The notes: generated by a model from the sequence alone, not told the origin. Positions 25,101 to 33,740 are shown, counted from the stretch's first letter. The stretch is 64,000 nt of DNA from Sphingopyxis sp. JAI108 (GCF_013410105.1 NZ_JACCCJ010000002.1:186001-250000), one strand, 5' to 3'. Translations and numbers: made by a program.

Positions 25101-25435
25101 GTCAGCCGGCCCCAGCCAAGGCGCGTGGTCGGATAGGCGATGATGTCGGGCGTGCCGTCGTCGAAAACCAGCCGGGCGCCGACGACGAGCTTTATGTCGG
25201 GGAACTCTATCCCGTCTTCGGCGGCATCGTCGCGCAGCTTGCGCAGCCCGGTCAGCGCGCGCACCACCCCCGCGACGCTGTTGCGGTCGGCGATGCCGAT
25301 GCCGGTCATGCCGAGGGCGATCGCTTCCGCCACCATCTCATGCGGATGCGATGCACCGCGCAGGAAGCTGTAGTTGGTCGCGGCGACCAGCTCGGCGAAG
25401 CCCGTTTCGGGGCCGGTTTCGGGCGCATCGCTCAT
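22145..25435 (-). CDS. dnaE2: Error-prone DNA polymerase DnaE2 (ImuC)
   Basis: A 1096-residue C-family polymerase alpha subunit acting in SOS translesion synthesis with ImuA and ImuB. The start MSDAPETG at 25435 is chosen because its ATG overlaps the imuB stop (ATGA); a longer in-frame ORF to 25579 would lie inside imuB. A PHP-type N terminus (TNYSFLRGASHPHEMV) leads. The polymerase core has CQGRGSAANSLVCYLLEIT and the catalytic PDIDVDF near residue 400. A C-terminal OB fold follows (RQRPGKGNAIFITLEDEGG). The length and the imuAB context distinguish it from replicative DnaE. Confidence 0.96.
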   Translation of the reverse strand: MSDAPETGPETGFAELVAATNYSFLRGASHPHEMVAEAIALGMTGIGIADRNSVAGVVRALTGLRKLRDDAAEDGIEFPDIKLVVGARLVFDDGTPDIIAYPTTRLGWGRLTRMLTIGNRRTTKGGCVMKLENLLIHCEDMILIAMASEKDEAELRRLKEVAPDSLWLGATMPRSGSDRRHLARLSSLADRVGIPMLATNDALYATRGQRPLHDVVTCIREGTNLHDAGRLLRANGERHLKSPHEMRRLFRSCPEAVDESGKILDRITFSLRDLEYEYPHEPVPEGWEPQSWLEHMVMEAANRLHPDGLPDRWQEVLDEELSLIRKCNFACYFLTVHDIVNFARTQDPPILCQGRGSAANSLVCYLLEITSIDPIANNLLFTRFLSEERREPPDIDVDFEHERREEVMQYIYRRYTRRRAGIAATVIHYRPRSAVREAGKALGLSEDVTQRLADTTWGSWGSEMPVERFIEAGLDPELDDIARLQWIVAQLLTFPRHLSQHVGGYVLTEDRLDETVPIHNAAMEDRTFIEWDKDDIDELKLMKVDVLALGMLTCIRKCFDLMRLHGLDDHDLKSVPPEDPVVYGMLCKGDSIGVFQVESRAQINMLPRLRPREFYDLVIQVAIVRPGPIEGDMVHPYLKRRNGEEAVDFPSPAPPHDPQELYNLLRRTCGVPLFQEQAMKLAIVAAEFTPDEANGLRRAMATFRNAGTIHQYKEKMIGGMVRRGYEADFAARCFKQIEGFGSYGFPESHAQSFAKLVYVSSWLKCHHPAVFACGILNAQPMGFYAPAQLVRDAREHGVEVRAVDVNASYWDNSLERRDDGSLALRLGFRQVDGFREEWARQIADARSSSFASVEELARRANLPSRALRLLADADACRSMGQDRRPTLWDARRVRQGVLPLFGAAEANELGFEEDAALPPTPMVEDVLTDYQTTRLSLKGHPMAFLRRDFEREGVLSATQVAAAKNGSIVRTAGVVLIRQRPGKGNAIFITLEDEGGIVNILLWARHFERQRRAVMASRLMLAEGEVQRSKEGVIHLMATRIVDRTAMLDTLASDRRFDPEVCRADEVRHPQLPRGHAAKHGHPRNVRILPKSRDFH

Positions 25436-26982
25436 GCGAAGACTCCGTGGATATACCAGCGCGGGTCGGGCTTTTCGTCGTAGAGGCCGTGGCGAAAGAG
25501 CCAGAAGCGGCGGCCCTGCGCATCCTCGACGCGGTAATAGTCGCGCGTCAGCCCGCCATTGTCGCGGCGCCGCCACCATTCGGCGGCAATGCGCTCGGGG
25601 CCTTCGTAACGGCGGATCGCATGCGCCTGCCGACGCCAGCGGAACTGGTGCGGCGGGCCGTCGGGGACCTCCGCGATCACCTCGATCGGCTGCGGCGGGT
25701 CAAAGAGGTGGAAGGGGCGCGTCGGCGGCTCGCCGGGATCGGGTTCCTGCCAGGGCAGGGGCGCGGGGGCGTCGATCGCGGGCAGCTCGAGCTGCGCCTG
25801 CTCGGGGATATGCGTGTCGGCGGGTCGGAAGCGCCGCACGCGCCCGCGCCCGAGCCGCGTCGCCAACCGGTCGGCGAGTTCGTCGATCGCGGCGTCCTTC
25901 ACCGCGCCGCCTTCGAGCTTGAGCTGGCTCGCGCCGAGCGTCTCGAGCCGCGGCACGGCGAGGCGGATCATGTCGAAGCCGAAGCCGGGGTCGAGCGGGT
26001 CGGCGAGGCCATCCATGCGCTCGGCGAAGAGGCGCATGACAAGGCCGGCGTCGCGCGTCGGATTCCCCGTCTCGATCGCAATCGTCCGCGCCAGGCCATC
26101 GCTGCGAAAGAAGGTCGCGCGGAAATGGCGCCCGCCCTTGCCGCGTTCGGCCAGGTCCTCGATCGCTTCGGCGGCGAGTTCGGTGAGGATTTTGGTCGCG
26201 TGGGCCGTGCTGCCCAGCGGCTCGGCGAAGCGGCGCTCGGCGACGACCGGCGGCGGTGCGATGCGCGGATCGAGCGGGCTCGGCGCATCGCCCAATATGC
26301 GGCGCAGCGCCATCGCGGCGTCGACCCCGAAACGCGCGGCGAGGTTCGCCATCGGGCGACTCGCAAGGTCGCCGATCGTCTTCAACCCCGCCCGCACGAG
26401 CGCGGTCGTCGCCTCGGCGTCGAGTTCGAGCGCGACGACGGGCAGGCGGCGGATCGCGCTGGCTTCGTCGGGGGCGGGACGCGCCTGATAGCGCGCGAGC
26501 GCGCGCGCGGCGTCGGCGGTGGGGCCGAGTGCATGGCGCAGCGTCATGCCGAGCCGTGCGAAGCGCATCTCGATGTCGGTGATCACGCCCGCCTCGCCAC
26601 CCAGAAGATGTTCGGCGCCGGCGATGTCGAGGATCAGCCCGTCGGGGGCATCGAGCGCGACGAGCGGGGTGTAGCGCGCGCAGCCCTGCGCGAGCCGGTC
26701 GAGCCAGTCCTGATCGAGCACCGGATCGTGGGAAACGATCGTAAGGTCGCCTACCTGAGCGCGCGCATCGGCGAGCGGCATGCCGGGGCGCAGCCCCACC
26801 GCGAGCGCCGCCGCATCGACGCTCGCGAGGCGCATCGCACCGCGCTGTTTCTCGGCAAAGACGAGCGGTGCGTCAGGCCGCTTCGGCGCCGTGCGAAGCC
26901 ATCGCTCGGCGGGCAGGAAGGGAAAGAAGAGTGCCAGATAGCGCCGTGTCGCCAGCATTTGGGCTGAAGCTTTGTTCGTCAT
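25432..26982 (-). CDS. imuB: ImuB, catalytically inactive Y-family polymerase homologue
   Basis: About 516 residues from the preferred start MTNKASAQMLATRRYLALFF; an upstream in-frame extension to 27144 is proline-rich, lies within imuA and is unlikely. The Y-family fold is recognisable (ARYTPLVALDAPDGLILDIAGAEHLL, then the DNA-binding hairpin region LKTIGDLASRPMANLAARFG). The N-terminal segment that normally holds the first catalytic acid reads ALFFPFLPAERW, without it, as expected for ImuB. A likely beta-clamp motif AQLELP occurs near the end. ImuB recruits DnaE2 to the clamp. It overlaps imuA by about 110 bases. Confidence 0.92.
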   Translation of the reverse strand: MTNKASAQMLATRRYLALFFPFLPAERWLRTAPKRPDAPLVFAEKQRGAMRLASVDAAALAVGLRPGMPLADARAQVGDLTIVSHDPVLDQDWLDRLAQGCARYTPLVALDAPDGLILDIAGAEHLLGGEAGVITDIEMRFARLGMTLRHALGPTADAARALARYQARPAPDEASAIRRLPVVALELDAEATTALVRAGLKTIGDLASRPMANLAARFGVDAAMALRRILGDAPSPLDPRIAPPPVVAERRFAEPLGSTAHATKILTELAAEAIEDLAERGKGGRHFRATFFRSDGLARTIAIETGNPTRDAGLVMRLFAERMDGLADPLDPGFGFDMIRLAVPRLETLGASQLKLEGGAVKDAAIDELADRLATRLGRGRVRRFRPADTHIPEQAQLELPAIDAPAPLPWQEPDPGEPPTRPFHLFDPPQPIEVIAEVPDGPPHQFRWRRQAHAIRRYEGPERIAAEWWRRRDNGGLTRDYYRVEDAQGRRFWLFRHGLYDEKPDPRWYIHGVFA

Positions 26983-27673
26983 GGTTCCAGTCCAGTCGCC
27001 AGCGCATCCCGGCGGCGCCGCCGCGCCAGCGCAGCAGTTCGAGGTCGAAGGCGGGCGCGCCGGGGGCGTTGGCTTCGAGGGCGTGGGAGGCGGCGGCGGC
27101 GACGCTCCAGCGCGTTTCGGCGACGCTCGGGGCCGGGGCTGCATTCAGCCGGAGCATCAGCAGCGTCGTGCCCGCATCGCGCGCGCCGAGCGCGAGGCGG
27201 CGTCCCGCCGTGAGGTCGAATAAAGGGAATCTGCCCCAGCTTTCGACGATCACCGCCGCCGACCCCGCGCAGCGGATCGCGTCATTCGCGCAGGCGAGCA
27301 ACATCTTCGCATCGGGGGTCTCGACAAGAAGCAGCCGGTCGGGGTCGCCGCCGAGTTCGGCGATGCCGGGGGCATAGATATGACCGCTGCGCTTGCCGGC
27401 ATCGCTTGTGCGTAGCCAGACGAGCGGCGCCCTGCCCGGCGTGCGCAGCGCGAGGAGTGCGGCGAAGGCGGCGGCGCTCGTCGCGTCGAGCGCGTCGGCG
27501 GCGAAAAATTCATGGCACCGCCCGACCGCGAGGCCGCCGCCCAGTGCATCGTCGAAGGATGCGTGTCCGCTCTTCAGCCAGCCCTCGGCCGGGCGGCTTT
27601 CGAAACCGCCACTGGCGGCTATCCGGGCGATGCGTTGGCGCAGCCCGGCGAGAGGGTAAGACGACTCGCGCAT
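26873..27673 (-). CDS. imuA: ImuA, SOS mutasome RecA-like protein
   Basis: About 266 residues from MRESSYPLAGLRQRI. The start is the second of two adjacent ATGs; an AGGA ribosome-binding site lies 7 bases before it. A longer ORF to 27757 would run through the SOS box and promoter and is rejected. The RecA/SulA-like fold is suggested by HASFDDALGGGLAVGRCHEFF and LLLVETPDAKMLLACANDAI. ImuA works with ImuB and DnaE2 in damage-induced mutagenesis. It is first gene of imuA-imuB-dnaE2. Confidence 0.92.
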   Translation of the reverse strand: MRESSYPLAGLRQRIARIAASGGFESRPAEGWLKSGHASFDDALGGGLAVGRCHEFFAADALDATSAAAFAALLALRTPGRAPLVWLRTSDAGKRSGHIYAPGIAELGGDPDRLLLVETPDAKMLLACANDAIRCAGSAAVIVESWGRFPLFDLTAGRRLALGARDAGTTLLMLRLNAAPAPSVAETRWSVAAAASHALEANAPGAPAFDLELLRWRGGAAGMRWRLDWNHDEQSFSPNAGDTALSGTLLSLPARRAMASHGAEAA

Positions 27674-27678
27674 CATTT

Positions 27679-27693
27679 GTTCCTGATATGTTC
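27679..27693 (-). promoter_or_regulatory. LexA (SOS) box of imuA-imuB-dnaE2
   Basis: GAAC-N7-GAAC on the - strand (GTTC-N7-GTTC as printed) is the alphaproteobacterial LexA operator. It lies only a few bases before the imuA start and its sequence contains the AGGA ribosome-binding site, so operator and translation signal overlap. Confidence 0.92.
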
Positions 27694-27694
27694 T

Positions 27695-27723
27695 ATTAGC
27701 GCTTTTGGGGTCGCGCTTGTCAA
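27695..27723 (-). promoter_or_regulatory. Promoter of the imuA operon
   Basis: On the - strand TTGACA (27723-27718), a 17-base spacer and GCTAAT (27700-27695) form a sigma-70 type promoter with a perfect -35. The predicted transcript start falls inside the LexA box, consistent with simple repression and a very short leader. Confidence 0.7.
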
Positions 27724-27750
27724 GAAGAGTCAGGATGATGGCTCTACACC

Positions 27751-27780
27751 TCGTCATTCCCGCTTTTGCGAGAATGACGA
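27751..27780. repeat. Intergenic hairpin TCGTCATTC family
   Basis: TCGTCATTC pairs with GAATGACGA, and inside the arms CGC pairs with GCG around a TTTT loop. It sits between the end of the efflux operon and the imuA promoter. It resembles other sphingomonad REP-like elements and may also help terminate the efflux transcript, though no T-run follows. Confidence 0.7.
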
Positions 27781-27790
27781 ATGTGGTGGG

Positions 27791-29215
27791 TTAGGGCGTT
27801 TCCATCCCCGCGCGGCTGTCGCCGCCCAATGCGCGGAACAGCGCGATTCGCGTGCTGACGAGCAGCAATTGCGTCCCGATCTCGCTCCGCCGCGCCGAAT
27901 AGAGGCTGCGCTGCGCGTCGAGGCTCGAGAGGAAGCTGTCGACCCCGCCCTTGTAGCGCGCATCGGTGAGCGTTGCCGTATCGGCCGCAGCCTCCGTATT
28001 CGCGGCCGCGGCGCGCACCCGCTCGGCGATCGTGCCCTGCACCGCGAGCGCGTCGGCGACCTCGCGGAACGCGGTCTGGATCGCGCCTTCATAGCTCGCG
28101 AGCGCGGCGTCGCGCTGCGCCTCGCTGACCGCGACCCCCGCGCGGCGGCCGCCCGCGTCGAAGATCGTCGCGCTGGCATCACCGCCCGCCGACCAGCTGA
28201 ACGACCCGCTGTCGAACAGGCTGGAAAGCGCGTTGCTCGCGAAGCCGAGCAGGCCGGTGAGCGAAATCGACGGGAAGAGCTGTGCGCGCGCGACGCCGAT
28301 ATCGGCGTTGGCTGCGCGCAGGCCATATTCGGCCTCGATCACGTCGGGGCGGCGGAGCAGGATTTCGGAGCGGACCCCGGCGGGGAGCGCCACCACCGAC
28401 GGCGTGACTTCGGTCAGACTGGTGGGGAGCCGCGCGCGGTCGATATCGCCGCCGACGAGCAGGCGGATCAGATTCTCGTCCTGCGCGAGCGCGGTCCGTT
28501 GCTGCGCGATCGAATCCTCGGCGGTGGCAAGGATCTGTTCGGCCTGGCGCAGGTCGGTGCGCGGCGCGACGCCGCCGTCGAGCCGCGCCTTGGTCAGCCG
28601 CACGTTTTCGCGCGCATTGGCGGCGGTGTCCTCGGCGATTTTCAGCAGGTCGCGGTCGGCGCCATAGGTCGCCCACGCGTCGGCGAGATTGGCGATCAGC
28701 GCGAGCCGGACGGTGCGCGACGCCGCCTCGGTTCCAAGCGCGCGGTTGCGGTCGGCTTCGGTCGCATTGGCGAGCTTGCCGAACAGGTCGAGTTCGAAGG
28801 CGGTGATGCCGCCGCGTAGCGAGAAATCGCCGCTGCCTCCGCCGCTTCCAGCGCCGCTGCTGGTGCCGCTTCCGCTCGAATCCGAATAGCCGGCGCCCGC
28901 GCTGATCCCGAGTTCGGGGAATTGCCCCGACCGCGTGACCCGCACCTGCGCGCGCGCGGCGGCGACATTGGCGTAAGCGACGCGCAGGTCGCGGTTGTTC
29001 GCGAGTGCCTGCTCGGTCAGCGACTGGAGTCGTGGATCGGTGAAGACGCTTTTGTACGAAAGGATCGGCAGCGCCGCCTCGCTCTGCAACAGATAGGCGT
29101 CGCCGGCGGGCCAGCTTTGCGGGACGGGCGGCGTCGGCAGCACTGTCTTTGGCGCGAGCGAGCAGCCGGCGAGCGCGAGCGTGCCCGCGAGCAGGAGGGC
29201 GCGGGTGCGAATCAT
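27791..29215 (-). CDS. RND efflux outer-membrane lipoprotein (NodT/OprM family)
   Basis: A 474-residue TolC-like outer-membrane factor. The N terminus is a lipoprotein signal with lipobox LAGC near residue 18. Two repeats of the outer-membrane efflux fold follow, for example LTEQALANNRDLRVAYANVAAARAQ and LRAANADIGVARAQLFPSISL, the second being the typical repeat signature. It would form the exit duct of the pump encoded just upstream. Its start overlaps the pump gene stop by 4 bases. Substrate is unknown. Confidence 0.95.
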   Translation of the reverse strand: MIRTRALLLAGTLALAGCSLAPKTVLPTPPVPQSWPAGDAYLLQSEAALPILSYKSVFTDPRLQSLTEQALANNRDLRVAYANVAAARAQVRVTRSGQFPELGISAGAGYSDSSGSGTSSGAGSGGGSGDFSLRGGITAFELDLFGKLANATEADRNRALGTEAASRTVRLALIANLADAWATYGADRDLLKIAEDTAANARENVRLTKARLDGGVAPRTDLRQAEQILATAEDSIAQQRTALAQDENLIRLLVGGDIDRARLPTSLTEVTPSVVALPAGVRSEILLRRPDVIEAEYGLRAANADIGVARAQLFPSISLTGLLGFASNALSSLFDSGSFSWSAGGDASATIFDAGGRRAGVAVSEAQRDAALASYEGAIQTAFREVADALAVQGTIAERVRAAAANTEAAADTATLTDARYKGGVDSFLSSLDAQRSLYSARRSEIGTQLLLVSTRIALFRALGGDSRAGMETP

Positions 29216-32200
29216 GCCGGAACCTCCGCCGCGCCGTCACCCTTGTTCTTGCTGAACCGCGCGCGCGCCGCGGCGAGACCGTCGCGCACGCCGCGGCGGA
29301 CGAGGACGAAGAAGAGCGGGATGAAGAAGATGGCGAGGAAGGCGGCGGTGAGCATGCCGCCGATCACCGAGGTGCCGATCGCGACGCGGCTGTTCGCGCC
29401 GGCACCGGTCGCGATCGCGAGCGGCAGCACGCCGAATATGAAGGCGAAGCTCGTCATCAGGATCGGACGCAGGCGGATGCGCGCCGCCTCGACCGCCGCC
29501 TCGATCACGCGTTTGCCCTTGCGTTCTTCCTGCTCGGCGAATTCGATCATCAGGATCGCATTTTTCGCAGCTAACCCCATCGTCGTAAGCAGGCCGATCT
29601 GGAGATAGACGTCGTTTTCGAGCCCGCGTAGGTTCACCGCGAACACCGCGCCGATCAGCCCCAGCGGGATGACGAGCAGCACCGCGAGCGGGATCGACCA
29701 GCTTTCATAGAGCGCCGCGAGGCAGAGGAAGACGACGAGCAGCGACAGGCCGTACAGCAACGGCGCCTGCCCCGAAGAGAGGCGTTCTTCATAGGAGGAT
29801 CCCGACCAGGCGACGCTGGTGCCGGGGATTTCGTTCGCCATCCGCTCCATTTCGTCCATCGCCTCGCCCGAGCTGGTGCCGGGGGAGGGCTGGCCCGAGA
29901 TTTCGAAGGCGGGGACGCCCTGAAAGCGCGAACTGCTGCTCGGCGTCGTCGACCAGCCGACGGTGGCAAACGCCGAGAAGGGCGACATTTGCCCGTCGGT
30001 CGAGCGAACGAACCATTGGCTGAGGTCTTCGGGCTTGGCCCGATAAGGCGCGTCGCCCTGGACATAGACGCGCTTGACGCGCCCCTTGTCGATGAAGTCG
30101 TTGACGTAACGCCCGCCCCACGCGGTCGCGAGCGTGTTGTTCACATCGCCATTGTCGATGCCATAGGCGGTCAGCCGCTGCGTATCGACGTCGATCTTCA
30201 GTGTCGATACGTCGGGCAGGTCGGACAGGCGCACCGAGCTCAGCTTCGGATTCTCGTTCGCCATCGCGAGCAGCTTTTCGCGCGCGGCGACGAATTCGTC
30301 GCGGCTCATCCCGCTGCGGTTCTGAAGCTGCATCGTGAAGCCTGCCGAATCGCCGAGCCCGCGCACCGCGCCGGGGACGAGCGCGAATATCTGTGCATCG
30401 CGCACGCCGGAGAGCGCGGCGCGCGCGCGCCCCGCGATCGCCTCGGCGCTCCGCTCCTCGCCGGGGCGCTCGTCCCAGTGGACTAGGTTCACGAAGCCCT
30501 GTCCGGTATTCTGGCCGACAGCGCCGCCGCCCCCGCCCCCGCCGGCGACAAGGAACAGCGCCCCGACATTCGCCTTTTCCTCGGTCAGCATATATTTTTC
30601 GACCATGTCGCGCACTTCGAGCGTGCGCGCCTGCGTCGCGCCCGCGGGCAGGCGGAACTGGACCGAAACGCGCCCCTGATCCTCATTGGGCAAAAACCCG
30701 CTCGGCAGACGGAGGAAGAGGAAGGCGAGGGCTGCGAGCAGCACGACATAGATGGCAAGGAACAGCCATTTGCGATCGACGACCTTCGTGACGCTGCCGA
30801 CATAGCGGTCGACCGAGCGATCGAAGCGTGTATTGAAGCCGGTCTTGGCGCGCTCGAGAAAGGCGTGGACACGCGGGAAGCGACCGCCATTGCCCTCGTC
30901 GCCATTCTTCGGCTTGAGCAGGGTCGATGTCAGCGCCGGACTCAGGATCAGCGCGACGAGCACCGACAGCGCCATCGCCGAGACGATGGTGACCGAGAAC
31001 TGGCGATAGATGACGCCGGTCGATCCGCCGAAAAAGGCCATCGGCAGGAACACCGCCGACAGCACGAGCGCGATCGCGATCAGCGCGACCTGCAATTCCT
31101 GCATCGACTGGATCGTCGCCTCGCGCGCCGACATGCCGGGATTTTCTTCCATTAATCGCTCGACATTCTCGACCACGACGATCGCATCGTCGACGAGCAG
31201 GCCGATCGCGAGGGTCAGTCCGAACAGGGTCAGCGTGTTGATGCTGAAGCCCAGCATATAGAAGATGCCGAAGGTGCCGAGCAGCACGACGGGCACCGCG
31301 ATCGCGGGGATCAGCACCGCGCGCCAGCTTTGCAGGAAGACGAACATCACGAGGATCACGAGCAGGATCGCCTCGAACAGCGATTTCTGCACTTCGCTCA
31401 CCGACAGCTTGATGAAGGTGGTCGAATCATTGGCATAGCTGTAGGTCAGGCCGTCGGGGAAATCGGCGCCAAGCTCGGTCATCCGCGCCTTGACGCGGTC
31501 GGCGGTCTCCAGTGCGTCTGCCCCCGGCGACAGCGAAATCGACATGCCCGCGCCCGGATGGCCGTTGATGCGCACGACCGTGCTGTAATTTTCGGCGCCG
31601 ATCTCGACCCGTGCAATATCCTTGATCCGCACCGTCGCGCCGTCGGGCAGCGTTTTCAGCACGATATTCTCGAATTGTTCGGCGGTCTGCATCCGCGACT
31701 GGGCGGTGACCGTCGCGTTGAGCATCTGCCCTTCGGGCGCGGGGAGGCCGCCGACCTCGCCCGCCGCGACCTCGCTGTTCTGCGCGGTGATCGCCGCGAC
31801 AACATCGTTCGGCATCAACGACACCGCGGCGAGCCGCTGGGGATTGAGCCAGATGCGCATCGCGTGCGGCGATCCAAAGACATTGACGTCGCCGACGCCT
31901 TCGACGCGCGAGAGAGGGTCCTGGATGTTGGAGGACAGATAGTCGGACACGTCCTGGAACGAGCGTGTGTCGGTGGTGTCGTAGACGCCGACGAGCAGCA
32001 GCGAATCCGAATTGGACTTGGTGACGCGCACGCCCTGTTGCTGCACCTGCTGGGGCAGGCGCGAGACCGCCGACTGGATCTTGTTCTGGACCTGCACCTG
32101 CGCGATGTCGGGGTCGGTGCCTTTTTCGAAGATCGCGGTGATACTCGCCTGTCCGCGCGAACTCGACTGCGAGCTGAAATAGAGCAGGCCGTCGATCCCG

Positions 32201-32409
32201 GTCAGCTGCTGTTCGAGAACCTGCGTGACGCTGTTCTCGATCGTCTCGGCCGACGCGCCCGGATAAGTCGCGCGAATATTGACCTGCGTCGGCGCGATGT
32301 CGGGATATTGCTCGATCGGCAGCGAAAAGAGCGCGCCGACGCCGCCGAGCATGACGATGATCGCCAGCACCCAGGCAAAGATCGGCCGGTTGATGAAAAG
32401 ACGCGACAT
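29212..32409 (-). CDS. RND multidrug efflux pump, HAE1 (AcrB/MexB) family
   Basis: A 1065-residue inner-membrane transporter, the normal length for HAE1 pumps. The N terminus MSRLFINRPIFAWVLAIIVM and the periplasmic IEQYPDIAPTQVNIRATYPGAS are diagnostic. The transmembrane proton-relay pair is in GLLVDDAIVVVENVERLM. A Gly-rich loop (seven consecutive Gly) precedes the conserved GQNTGQGFVNL. Proton-driven export of hydrophobic compounds is the family role; the actual substrates are not known. It is flanked by its adaptor (6 bases upstream) and outer-membrane gene. Confidence 0.97.
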   Translation of the reverse strand: MSRLFINRPIFAWVLAIIVMLGGVGALFSLPIEQYPDIAPTQVNIRATYPGASAETIENSVTQVLEQQLTGIDGLLYFSSQSSSRGQASITAIFEKGTDPDIAQVQVQNKIQSAVSRLPQQVQQQGVRVTKSNSDSLLLVGVYDTTDTRSFQDVSDYLSSNIQDPLSRVEGVGDVNVFGSPHAMRIWLNPQRLAAVSLMPNDVVAAITAQNSEVAAGEVGGLPAPEGQMLNATVTAQSRMQTAEQFENIVLKTLPDGATVRIKDIARVEIGAENYSTVVRINGHPGAGMSISLSPGADALETADRVKARMTELGADFPDGLTYSYANDSTTFIKLSVSEVQKSLFEAILLVILVMFVFLQSWRAVLIPAIAVPVVLLGTFGIFYMLGFSINTLTLFGLTLAIGLLVDDAIVVVENVERLMEENPGMSAREATIQSMQELQVALIAIALVLSAVFLPMAFFGGSTGVIYRQFSVTIVSAMALSVLVALILSPALTSTLLKPKNGDEGNGGRFPRVHAFLERAKTGFNTRFDRSVDRYVGSVTKVVDRKWLFLAIYVVLLAALAFLFLRLPSGFLPNEDQGRVSVQFRLPAGATQARTLEVRDMVEKYMLTEEKANVGALFLVAGGGGGGGAVGQNTGQGFVNLVHWDERPGEERSAEAIAGRARAALSGVRDAQIFALVPGAVRGLGDSAGFTMQLQNRSGMSRDEFVAAREKLLAMANENPKLSSVRLSDLPDVSTLKIDVDTQRLTAYGIDNGDVNNTLATAWGGRYVNDFIDKGRVKRVYVQGDAPYRAKPEDLSQWFVRSTDGQMSPFSAFATVGWSTTPSSSSRFQGVPAFEISGQPSPGTSSGEAMDEMERMANEIPGTSVAWSGSSYEERLSSGQAPLLYGLSLLVVFLCLAALYESWSIPLAVLLVIPLGLIGAVFAVNLRGLENDVYLQIGLLTTMGLAAKNAILMIEFAEQEERKGKRVIEAAVEAARIRLRPILMTSFAFIFGVLPLAIATGAGANSRVAIGTSVIGGMLTAAFLAIFFIPLFFVLVRRGVRDGLAAARARFSKNKGDGAAEVPA

Positions 32410-32415
32410 GGGGCG

Positions 32416-33594
32416 CTATTCGCCCTTCGTTCCGGCGCCGCTGCCCTTGGGCGTTCCGACCCGCTGTGCGCTGCTCGCGGGCACGGGGCGGACGGCTGCG
32501 CCCTGTCGCAGATTGCCGATTCCCTGCGTGATCACGCGCTCGCCGGGTTTCAGCCCGTCGGTCACGACCCAGTTGGCACCGGACGTGCGGTCGGCGACGA
32601 TCTTGCGCCGCACCGCCTTGTTATCCTTGCCGACGAGATAGACGAAGGCGGAACCGTCGAAATCGCGCTGGACCGCGGCCTGCGGCAGCAGGATCGCCGA
32701 CGGGTTCACCGCCTGGTCGAACATCGCGGTCACGAACATGCCGGGCAGCAACACGCCCGTGGGATTGGGGAAGCGCGCGCGCAGCGTCACGGTGCCGGTC
32801 GCTTCGTTGACCGTGACGTCGGAAAACTGGACCGTCCCGGCAAAACCATAGGTGCTGCCGTCCTCGAGGCGCAGGCGCACCGACGTGCTGCCGGCATCGA
32901 CCCCGCCGCTTTCGATCGCCTGGCGCAGCGTGGTAAGCTCCGCGCTCGATTGCTGCATGTCGACATACATCGGATCAGTTTGCTGGATCACCGCGAGCGG
33001 CGTCGCCTGGCTCGCGCTGACGAGCCCGCCCGGCGTCACGAGCGATCGGCCGATGCGGCCGCTGATCGGCGCGGTGATCGTCGCGAAGCGCAGGTTGATC
33101 CGCGCGGTTTCGAGCGCCGCGCTATTCTGCGCGACCGCCGCGCGCGCCATCCGCGCCTCGGCAAGTGCGTCGGTATAATCCTGCTCGGCGACCGCCTGCA
33201 TCTTGGCGAGTGGTTCGAGGCGGCGGGCGCGCTCTTCGGCCGCCTGCACGCTGGCGCGCGCGCTGGCGAGGTTCGCAGCGGCCTGATCGACCCCGGCCCG
33301 ATAGAGGCTGGGGTCGATCTGATAGAGCGGCTGGCCCGCGCGGACGAAACCGCCCTCGGTAAACAGGCGGCGGCGGATCAGGCCATTGACCTGCGGTCGC
33401 ACTTCGCTCGTTTCATAGGCGACCGTGCGTCCGCCGAGCGAGGTGGTGACAGGCACCGGCTGGACCGCGACGCTGACATAGCCGACCTCGGGCGCGCCAC
33501 GTCCGCCCTTTTCCTCTTCGGCGGAACAGGCGGCAAGACACAAGGCGATGGCACACAGGGCTCCGGCACGAAGCAGCGGCCTCTTGTCCAGCAT
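32416..33594 (-). CDS. RND efflux periplasmic adaptor lipoprotein (AcrA/MexA family)
   Basis: A 392-residue membrane-fusion protein. It begins with a lipoprotein signal whose lipobox is LAAC near residue 23. The lipoyl/hairpin/barrel order is visible: VRPQVNGLIRRRLFTEGGFVRAGQ, a helical hairpin, then FATITAPISGRIGRSLVTPGG. It bridges pump and outer-membrane channel. It is the first gene of the three-gene operon. No local TetR-type regulator gene is present; tandem TTGCGACAA repeats upstream could be control sites. Confidence 0.95.
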   Translation of the reverse strand: MLDKRPLLRAGALCAIALCLAACSAEEEKGGRGAPEVGYVSVAVQPVPVTTSLGGRTVAYETSEVRPQVNGLIRRRLFTEGGFVRAGQPLYQIDPSLYRAGVDQAAANLASARASVQAAEERARRLEPLAKMQAVAEQDYTDALAEARMARAAVAQNSAALETARINLRFATITAPISGRIGRSLVTPGGLVSASQATPLAVIQQTDPMYVDMQQSSAELTTLRQAIESGGVDAGSTSVRLRLEDGSTYGFAGTVQFSDVTVNEATGTVTLRARFPNPTGVLLPGMFVTAMFDQAVNPSAILLPQAAVQRDFDGSAFVYLVGKDNKAVRRKIVADRTSGANWVVTDGLKPGERVITQGIGNLRQGAAVRPVPASSAQRVGTPKGSGAGTKGE

Positions 33595-33681
33595 AGGGAT
33601 TAATCTCGTTTCAAGTCAGAACGGGGAGGTTTTACGCCTATTCAACCCATTGCCCCGCCGCTGGCAAGCCCAATGGGCGCG

Positions 33682-33700
33682 TTGCGACAATTTGCGACAA
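33682..33700. repeat. Tandem TTGCGACAA repeat
   Basis: TTGCGACAA occurs at 33682-33690 and again at 33692-33700, a 10-base period (about one helical turn) followed by a T-run. It is 88-107 bases upstream of the efflux adaptor start, so it may bind a regulator of that operon; this is inference. Confidence 0.5.
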
Positions 33701-33740
33701 TTTTTCGGTTGGCAGCGATCCCGCGCGCCGCGGCCGAAAG

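Noticed and set aside
26983..27144. N-terminal extension of imuB
   Set aside because: Proline-rich, inside imuA in another frame, and not like ImuB proteins, which begin near the RYLALFF segment.
30520..30545. C-rich stretch in the efflux pump gene as a slippage site
   Set aside because: It encodes the Gly-rich loop found in related pumps and is interrupted by G residues, so it is not a homopolymer.
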